From Lentimicrobiaceae bacterium (GTDB lineage: Bacteria; Bacteroidota; Bacteroidia; Bacteroidales; SKPS01), in contig SKPS01000044.1 in assembly GCA_007119395.1 (NCBI GenBank), positions 1-6,605 of the forward strand: a DNA stretch of 6,605 nt, read 5' to 3'. The translations under genes and the position numbers were made by a program. Below, piece by piece: positions 1 through 4,405 of this stretch. How positions within the stretch are numbered: the stretch's first letter is position 1; every line of letters begins with the position of its first letter. The notes below the pieces were generated by a model, which worked only from the letters and a program-made list of their open reading frames with translations, made no database searches and was not told where the DNA came from.

Positions 1-1147
1 ACATCAAAGGTAACTCAGTCACAGCATTCTCTTTGTCCAACAGTGTAACCTTGTTGGTATCGGTAGCAAACCCTGCACCGGAGTCGTTCAGTGAATTCAA
101 AACGATCAGGTCAGCCTGTTTATTATATAATTTTTGCCGTGCGAAGTCTATTTCGTTGTGTGTTTCCAAAGCGAAGCCCACTACGAGCTGATTTTCGCGT
201 TTGTTTTTACCCAGGCATTCGAGAATATCGGGGTTGGGTTCCAGGCTCAGTGACAGTTTATCTCTTTCGGATTTTTTGATTTTTTCTGATGCAGGATGTG
301 CGGGTTTGTAGTCGGCCACGGCGGCTGTCATAATAATCAGGTCAGCCTGCTTGGCGAGGGCCACACAGGCATCGAACATTTCAGACGCGGTGTTTACCGG
401 CATCACCTGCACATTGGGGTGGTTAATGCGGAGGTCAACGGGGCCACTGACCAGGTGCACTTCAGCGCCTCTGTTGGCCAGTGTAGTTGCCAGGGCATAG
501 CCCATTTTTCCGGTGCTGTGGTTCGACAGGAACCTTACGGGGTCGATAGGTTCTCTGGTTGGGCCGGCTGAGATCAACACCCTTTTCCCTGCGAAATCGT
601 GTTGCGAACGAAAGTGTTGTTGGATAAACCCAAGGATGGCTTCAGGTTCTTCCATTCTCCCTTCACCGCATAATCCTGAGGCAAGCTCCCCCTCTTTGGG
701 TTCGATCAGGATATTGCCCATGCTGCAGAGGGTTTGAATGTTGCGTTGGGTTGTATGGTGGCGGTACATATCGAGGTCCATGGCAGGAGCAAAAAACACC
801 GGACACCGCGCTGCGAGCCAGATGGTCAGCAGCAGGTTATCGGCAATGCCGGCACACATCTTGGCCATGGTATTGGCCGAAGCAGGTGCTATCAGCATCA
901 GATCGGCAGATATGCCCAACTCCACATGGCTGTGCCACGATCCATCCTCCTCGTTAAAAGGCTTGGTTAACACCGGCGTCTCAGCCACAACCGATAAAGT
1001 GAGCGGTGTTACAAAGTGTAAAGCATCAGGAGTACAAACCACATGAACATCTGCCCCTTCCTTTTTTAGCAGACGGATCAGCAAAGGGATCTTGTAAGCA
1101 GCGATGCTGCCTGTAATCCCAATTACTATTTTCTTCCCTTTCAACAT
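1..1147 (-). CDS. coaBC: Bifunctional phosphopantothenoylcysteine decarboxylase / phosphopantothenate-cysteine ligase (partial, 3' end missing)
   Basis: Cytoplasmic flavoprotein catalysing two consecutive steps of coenzyme A synthesis: CoaB joins cysteine to 4'-phosphopantothenate using a nucleotide, and CoaC decarboxylates the product to 4'-phosphopantetheine. My translation gives 382 uninterrupted residues up to the window edge; the family is about 400, so only a short tail is lost. The CoaC half (about 1-180) shows the FMN-binding start GITGSIAAYK, active-site His74 in HSHVELG, the PASANT motif (89-93 region), APAMDLDMY (where the usual PxMN motif has Asp), and Cys160 in SGLCGEGRM, matching the catalytic cysteine. 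The CoaB half begins near 187 with SAGPTREPIDPVRFLSNHSTGKMG (written here as adjoining motifs SAGPTREPIDPV and RFLSNHSTGKMG), then MTAAVADYKP and EKIKK. I chose ATG 1147 because MLKGKKI is the usual start; an in-frame ATG at 1168 would add seven residues. It lies 31 bases after rpoZ and is probably cotranscribed with it. Confidence 0.97.
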   Translation of the reverse strand, partial: MLKGKKIVIGITGSIAAYKIPLLIRLLKKEGADVHVVCTPDALHFVTPLTLSVVAETPVLTKPFNEEDGSWHSHVELGISADLMLIAPASANTMAKMCAGIADNLLLTIWLAARCPVFFAPAMDLDMYRHHTTQRNIQTLCSMGNILIEPKEGELASGLCGEGRMEEPEAILGFIQQHFRSQHDFAGKRVLISAGPTREPIDPVRFLSNHSTGKMGYALATTLANRGAEVHLVSGPVDLRINHPNVQVMPVNTASEMFDACVALAKQADLIIMTAAVADYKPAHPASEKIKKSERDKLSLSLEPNPDILECLGKNKRENQLVVGFALETHNEIDFARQKLYNKQADLIVLNSLNDSGAGFATDTNKVTLLDKENAVTELPLM

Positions 1148-1178
1148 ACCATGTGGTGCCCGGGGCATGAACAGAGAG

Positions 1179-1514
1179 TTACAATCCCGGGTTTTTCTCG
1201 CGGTGCGGATTGCGGTAATAGATGCGCCCGTCAAGGTACTCCTGTACAGCAATCAAAGAGGGCTTCGGCAAACGCTCATAATGACGCGCAATCTCAATCT
1301 GTTCACGGTTCTCGAAAACCTCCTCCAGGTTATCGCCGGAAGAGGTAAACTCCTCCACTTTCTTGTTCAGCTCATGCTTCAGTTCCAAACCAATCTGATC
1401 AGCACGCTTTGCCAACAAAGCAACCGTTTCATAAATATTGTCGGTAAGGTTGTTGAAGTCAGATACCCTGCGTGTTACTGCCTCATGATCGGTGATAAAA
1501 CGTTGATTTTCCAT
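1179..1514 (-). CDS. rpoZ: DNA-directed RNA polymerase omega subunit, Bacteroidota Rpb6-like type
   Basis: Small accessory subunit that helps assemble and stabilise RNA polymerase by clamping the beta-prime subunit. The 111-residue product carries the omega/Rpb6 core helix at about 26-42 (NIYETVALLAKRADQIG), the counterpart of the conserved AxRARQ-type helix in other bacteria. It is followed by an acidic helix ending in DNLEEVFENREQIEIARHYE (61-80) and then LPKPSLIAVQEYLDGRIYYRNP. This long C-terminal half is typical of the divergent Bacteroidota version and is not found in enterobacterial omega. I chose ATG 1514; an in-frame TTG at 1523 would add only three residues. The gene follows bamD by 58 bases and precedes coaBC by 31, on the same strand. 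The order bamD-rpoZ-coaBC is recurrent in the phylum as I know it, and this supports the identification. Confidence 0.93.
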   Translation of the reverse strand: MENQRFITDHEAVTRRVSDFNNLTDNIYETVALLAKRADQIGLELKHELNKKVEEFTSSGDNLEEVFENREQIEIARHYERLPKPSLIAVQEYLDGRIYYRNPHREKNPGL

Positions 1515-1572
1515 CAGAAACAATTGTTGTATTAGTCTTTATTCTGTAATTACTCTACTGTATCATTCTGTT

Positions 1573-2382
1573 TCACTGTGCCTGTAAACGGGCAGTCTCT
1601 GCCTCTATCCGTCTGAAAATCTGATCTGCCTGCTGTCTGTAGCTTCCTTCAGGATAGGTGCCAATAAGCATCTGGTATGCTTCACTGGCATCTCTGAAAC
1701 GCTCTTCACGCCTGGCAGGCACACTCCTCGAAGCGTACTGATATGACGAATCCAAAATCAAAAACAGCGCCTCCTCACGGTATTGTGAGCCGGGATTGCT
1801 CTTAAGGAACAGATTCAATGCCGTCATGGCACTTAAATAATAACCCGTTGTATGATATAACTTGGCGCGTTCAAAACTCTTCTTTTCAAGCTTGGCACGC
1901 AACTCATCAATGTATTTCGTAGCAACGGCAACCCTTTCGCTTTCAGGATAGACGTTGATAAACGTTTGAAGTTGGTTAATGGCTTCGTGTGTGCTGGTCT
2001 GGTCCAAACTCCATTTGGGAGACTCAAGGTATTTACAATAAGCACTCATAAACAAAGCTTCCTCAGTAGATTTACTGTTAGGAAACGTAACGGCATAACG
2101 TTGAAAATGGAAAGCGGCACTCAGGTAATCACCCATGTGGTAAAAGGTGTAAGCATACTTGAAATACACCTTCTCAGCACGTGGTGTGCCCCTGAATACG
2201 ACCAACAACTCATCATAAAGTTGCTGGGCCTTGAAGTAATCACCCTTCTCGAAAAATTCGTTGGCCGCCTCATACTTCTTCTCAAAGTCGGTGCTTTTCA
2301 ACAGCTTGTTGTACCCACTGCAAGAACCTAATACAATGACAGCCAGTAAAATAAACAATATCGAACGGTTGCTCTTTACCAT
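1573..2382 (-). CDS. bamD: Outer membrane protein assembly factor BamD, TPR lipoprotein
   Basis: Lipoprotein component of the BAM complex, which folds beta-barrel proteins into the outer membrane; it sits on the periplasmic face and helps recognise substrates. The 269-residue product has a lipoprotein signal peptide: basic start MVKSNR, hydrophobic stretch 8-18 and lipobox LGSC with lipidated Cys21. The residues after Cys21 (SGYN) lack the acidic surface-export signal seen in surface lipoproteins of this phylum, which fits a periplasm-facing anchor. Tetratricopeptide-like helical hairpins follow: roughly 34-66 (YEAANEFFEKGDYFKAQQLY), 71-103 (YTFYHMGDYLSAAFHFQRYA), 131-165, 176-210 and 226-262. 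Two family signatures are visible, KLLKSTDFEKKYEAA after the cysteine and SPKWSLDQTSTHEAINQL at 121-138. Length matches the family (about 265-280). It is the first gene of the leftward group and has its own promoter immediately upstream. Confidence 0.95.
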   Translation of the reverse strand: MVKSNRSILFILLAVIVLGSCSGYNKLLKSTDFEKKYEAANEFFEKGDYFKAQQLYDELLVVFRGTPRAEKVYFKYAYTFYHMGDYLSAAFHFQRYAVTFPNSKSTEEALFMSAYCKYLESPKWSLDQTSTHEAINQLQTFINVYPESERVAVATKYIDELRAKLEKKSFERAKLYHTTGYYLSAMTALNLFLKSNPGSQYREEALFLILDSSYQYASRSVPARREERFRDASEAYQMLIGTYPEGSYRQQADQIFRRIEAETARLQAQ

Positions 2383-2386
2383 GATG

Positions 2387-2416
2387 CAAAAATACGATTT
2401 TCAATCCAATAAACAA
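2387..2416 (-). promoter_or_regulatory. Bacteroidota-type promoter for bamD, abutting the start codon
   Basis: On the minus strand a -33 element TTG (2416-2414), a 19-base spacer and a -7 box TATTTTTG (2394-2387) match the Bacteroidota sigma consensus TTG-N19-TAnnTTTG. Only four bases (CATC) separate the -7 box from the bamD ATG at 2382, so transcription would begin at or next to the start codon, giving a leaderless or near-leaderless message. It presumably drives bamD, rpoZ and coaBC. The match is read from sequence; activity is inferred. Confidence 0.6.
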
Positions 2417-2634
2417 TATACAATGAATAATTCTTGTTACAACGCACGATATTCCCTTTTATTCCATTGATTGAACCGGTTGTTCCGGGGGCACTCCGGC
2501 AGTTTTCTTGAGGTGCTGAGATACATTGTGTACTATTTATGAGGATAAGGTCGAGGTACGACCATTGGGGTAATTTATGAAATGCTTTTATAGAGCAAAA
2601 TATCGGTCTTTTTTTTTACCGTGGATTTTTTTAG

Positions 2635-2812
2635 TTCCCGCTGAAAGGCGCAAAAACTACGCAGAAAGGCGCTGAAATCCTGACTTCATACGCGCTGCAA
2701 ACAGCAATACGGCTTCGTGTCGTTTTATGATCATTGAGGCTGCCTCTTTGATTTCTGTGAACAAAGTTCTTTCTGCGCATATCAGCGTAATTTCACCGCA
2801 TTTCAGCGGGAA
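2635..2812. repeat. Inverted-repeat element 1, arms of four CGC-WGAAA units
   Basis: The left arm (2635-2677) and right arm (2770-2812) are both 43 bases and are inverted copies matching without gaps at 34 of 43 positions, both beginning TTCCCGCTGAAA on their own reading strand. Each arm consists of four units resembling CGCWGAAAKG. In the left arm the CGC cores start at 2639, 2649, 2660 and 2670, a spacing of 10, 11 and 10. The 92-base interior (2678-2769) contains two small palindromes, GCTG-CAAA-CAGC (2694-2705) and GAGGC-T-GCCTC (2736-2746), and no gene. I recall similar CGCAGA/CGCTGA-rich repeats between genes in Bacteroidota genomes, but cannot name a family. It could be a non-autonomous mobile element, a protein-binding array or a folded RNA. 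Confidence 0.75.
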
Positions 2813-2814
2813 AC

Positions 2815-2865
2815 AAACAAAACACCCCGAAGAGGTGCCATGAATATAACCGAATAGTTTTGTTT
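2815..2865. repeat. Inverted 9-base repeat at the junction of the two elements
   Basis: AAACAAAAC (2815-2823) and GTTTTGTTT (2857-2865) are perfect inverted copies 33 bases apart. They form the outer edge of the right arm of element 1 and of the left arm of element 2, so a T-rich GTTTTGTTT-like border leads into the unit array in both cases when read inward. The loop contains a weak CACC...GGTG pairing (2824-2835 region). The chance probability of a 9-base pair in an AT-biased stretch is not negligible. Confidence 0.5.
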
Positions 2866-2952
2866 AACCACAAAGGCCTCTATGGCTTTCACAAAGGCCA
2901 CAAAGACCCTCTTTGTGTACATTGTGCCAACTTTGTGCCCATTGTGGTTAAA
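2863..2952. repeat. Inverted-repeat element 2, CACAAAG units with a 3-base loop
   Basis: The outer ends TTTAACCACAAAGG (2863-2876) and CCCATTGTGGTTAAA (2938-2952) are nearly perfect inverted copies, and the centre is a perfect hairpin CACAAAGA-CCC-TCTTTGTG (2899-2917). Between them lie further CACAAAG-like units. On the left, units start at 2869, 2878 (degenerate), 2890 and 2899. On the right, the mirrored units end at 2917, 2926, 2937 and 2946. The spacing is therefore 9-12 bases and there are four units per arm. The right edge is followed by a run of A (2950-2958). I recall dispersed ACCACAAAGG-type repeats in Bacteroidota genomes, without a named family. The position between divergent genes argues against a simple terminator. 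Confidence 0.75.
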
Positions 2953-3119
2953 AAAAAATGATTCAGTAGATATGTACCCCCTTCGTATGGTACACCCAGC
3001 CTCCAGTAGCGTAAACGTTGTATACGGGATTTATCCCCGGGTATAAGCACATTATAATCAGCACATCAATAAAAGATTTGGCCGTGATATCTGCTAATAT
3101 AGATATAAAGTAGTTTTCA

Positions 3120-3127
3120 TACATTTG
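3120..3127 (+). promoter_or_regulatory. -7 promoter box for the oxoamine synthase gene
   Basis: TACATTTG exactly fits the Bacteroidota -7 consensus TAnnTTTG. Transcription would start near 3131, leaving a leader of about 24 bases (CA-rich, with no Shine-Dalgarno-like purine run, which is normal in this phylum) before ATG 3155. No TTG -33 element is found at the expected distance, so only the -7 box is supported. Confidence 0.5.
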
Positions 3128-3154
3128 CCATCTGAAACCAATACAACAACAGCC

Positions 3155-4405
3155 ATGGATATATTTAGCAAGATCGATAGGAATATGGGGCCTTTGGGCA
3201 AGTATGCAACCCAGGGTCATGGATACTTTATGTTTCCGAAGTTAGAGGGCGACATTTCAAACAAGATGGTTTTCCGTGGCAAGGAGATGCTGGTTTGGAG
3301 CCTGAACAATTACATTGGCCTTGCGAATCATCCTGAGGTGAGGAAGGCTGATGCTGAGGCAGCTTCTCTATATGGGATGGCTTATCCGATGGGTGCCCGG
3401 ATGATGTCGGGGCAAACAGACTACCATGAACAGCTCGAACGTGAACTGGCCACGTTTGAGAAGAAGGAGGATGCCTATCTGCTGAACTTCGGATACCAGG
3501 GGATGGTGTCTGTGATTGACACGCTGGTTGACCGGAACGATGTAGTGGTTTACGATAGTGAGTCACACGCCTGTATCCTCGACGGGATGCGGCTCCATTT
3601 TGGCAAGCGCTTTGTCTTCCCTCACAACGACATGGCCAACCTGCGCAAGCAGCTTGAGCGTGCTACGAAGATTGTTGAAAAGAGTGGTGGCGGTATTCTG
3701 GTGATTACCGAGGGGGTCTTCGGCATGTCAGGCGATTTGGGTAAGATTGATGAGATTGCCGCCCTGAAAAAGGAGTTTCGTTTTCGTTTGCTGGTTGATG
3801 ACGCGCACGGTTTCGGTACGATGGGTGAAACCGGTGCCGGTGTAACAGAGCACCTGGGCGTGATGGATGAGACCGACCTTTACTTCGGTACGTTTGCCAA
3901 AGCGATGGCCGGTATCGGAGGTTTTATAGCCGGTGACCACAAGGTGATACACTATCTGCGTTATAACATGCGCTCTCAGATCTTCGCCAAGTCATTGCCA
4001 ATGCCGATGGTGGTGGGTGCCCTGAAACGGCTGGAACTGCTTCGCAACAAACCTGAACTCCGCACAAAGCTTTGGGAGGTGGTTAACGCGCTGCAAAGTG
4101 GATTAAAAGCACAAGGATTCAACCTGGGCAACACAGAATCACCTGTAACACCGGTGTTCCTTTCCGGTGAAGTGCCGGAGGCCACCAACCTCACTTTCGA
4201 CCTCAGAGAGAACTACAACATTTTCTGCTCCATTGTCACCTATCCGGTAGTTCCCAAAGGGGTGATACTGATACGTCTTATTCCGACAGCGGTTCACACG
4301 CTGGAAGATGTAGAATACACCATCAAAGCATTCAGCGATATCAAGAAAAACCTGGATGCAGGGAAGTATGCCACAGGGGAGATTGTGGATGTGATGTCTC
4401 AGTAG
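3155..4405 (+). CDS. PLP-dependent alpha-oxoamine synthase, serine palmitoyltransferase-like
   Basis: Member of the alpha-oxoamine synthase group of fold-type I PLP enzymes, which decarboxylate an amino acid while condensing it with an acyl-CoA or acyl-ACP. The 416-residue product has the full-length fold: MGARMMSGQTDYHEQLE (79-95, the phylum counterpart of the GSRxxxG...HxxLE block), His138 in DSESHACILDG stacking on the cofactor, EGVFGMSGDLG (186-196), Asp215 and His218 in VDDAHGFG contacting PLP, and the Schiff-base Lys249 in GTFAKA. No signal peptide or membrane segment is seen. Known reactions in the group are serine palmitoyltransferase, cysteate acyltransferase (sulfonolipids), 2-amino-3-ketobutyrate ligase and 8-amino-7-oxononanoate synthase. 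In a sphingolipid- or sulfonolipid-making phylum the first two are likeliest, but no lipid, biotin or threonine gene is adjacent to decide. I chose ATG 3155; an upstream in-frame TTG at 3125 lies inside the -7 box. The 3' end overlaps the opposing gene by 7 bases. Confidence 0.85.
   Translation: MDIFSKIDRNMGPLGKYATQGHGYFMFPKLEGDISNKMVFRGKEMLVWSLNNYIGLANHPEVRKADAEAASLYGMAYPMGARMMSGQTDYHEQLERELATFEKKEDAYLLNFGYQGMVSVIDTLVDRNDVVVYDSESHACILDGMRLHFGKRFVFPHNDMANLRKQLERATKIVEKSGGGILVITEGVFGMSGDLGKIDEIAALKKEFRFRLLVDDAHGFGTMGETGAGVTEHLGVMDETDLYFGTFAKAMAGIGGFIAGDHKVIHYLRYNMRSQIFAKSLPMPMVVGALKRLELLRNKPELRTKLWEVVNALQSGLKAQGFNLGNTESPVTPVFLSGEVPEATNLTFDLRENYNIFCSIVTYPVVPKGVILIRLIPTAVHTLEDVEYTIKAFSDIKKNLDAGKYATGEIVDVMSQ

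Larger units (their letters stand above)
2383..3154. other. Divergent intergenic region between bamD and the oxoamine synthase gene
   Basis: This 772-base stretch separates two outward-facing genes. It holds, left to right, the bamD promoter (2387-2416); about 218 bases (2417-2634) with no coding potential I can support, apart from a small inverted repeat; an inverted-repeat element of CGC-containing units (2635-2812); a short junction with its own 9-base inverted repeat (2815-2865); a second element of CACAAAG units (2863-2952); an AT-rich stretch (2953-3119) in which I see nothing firm; and the -7 box of the plus-strand gene (3120-3127). No tRNA or other RNA gene is recognisable. Because both neighbours are transcribed away from the region, neither repeat sits where a transcription terminator for them would be expected. 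Confidence 0.75.

Noticed and set aside
296..1046. Several plus-strand open frames of 68-102 codons
   Set aside because: All are antisense to coaBC, whose minus-strand frame is continuous and carries all family motifs.
1153..1168. TGCCC-G-GGGCA near-palindrome between rpoZ and coaBC as a terminator
   Set aside because: The one-base centre cannot form an RNA loop, arms are five bases and no T run follows; coaBC appears to be cotranscribed.
1515..1523. TTG start for rpoZ three codons upstream
   Set aside because: The ATG at 1514 gives a natural start and the extra residues add nothing conserved; TTG also lies in the palindrome.
2549..2563. Inverted repeat GGTCG-AGGTA-CGACC as an operator
   Set aside because: Only 5-bp arms and more than 160 bases from the bamD start; easily chance, with no second copy seen.
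2635..2952. CRISPR array
   Set aside because: Units are only 8-10 bases, contiguous and inverted between arms; there are no spacers of CRISPR length and no cas genes.
3021..3045. TATAC...GTATA imperfect palindrome upstream of the oxoamine synthase
   Set aside because: Only the outer five bases pair well and the interior pairing is out of register, so a regulatory site is not supported.
3125..3154. TTG start for the oxoamine synthase ten codons upstream
   Set aside because: It falls inside the TACATTTG promoter box, so the codon would probably not be transcribed; ATG 3155 gives the usual N-terminus.
2963..3220. Minus-strand open frame of 85 codons overlapping the start of the oxoamine synthase gene
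   Set aside because: No recognisable domain, cysteine-rich odd composition, and it covers the promoter and first codons of a well-supported gene on the other strand.
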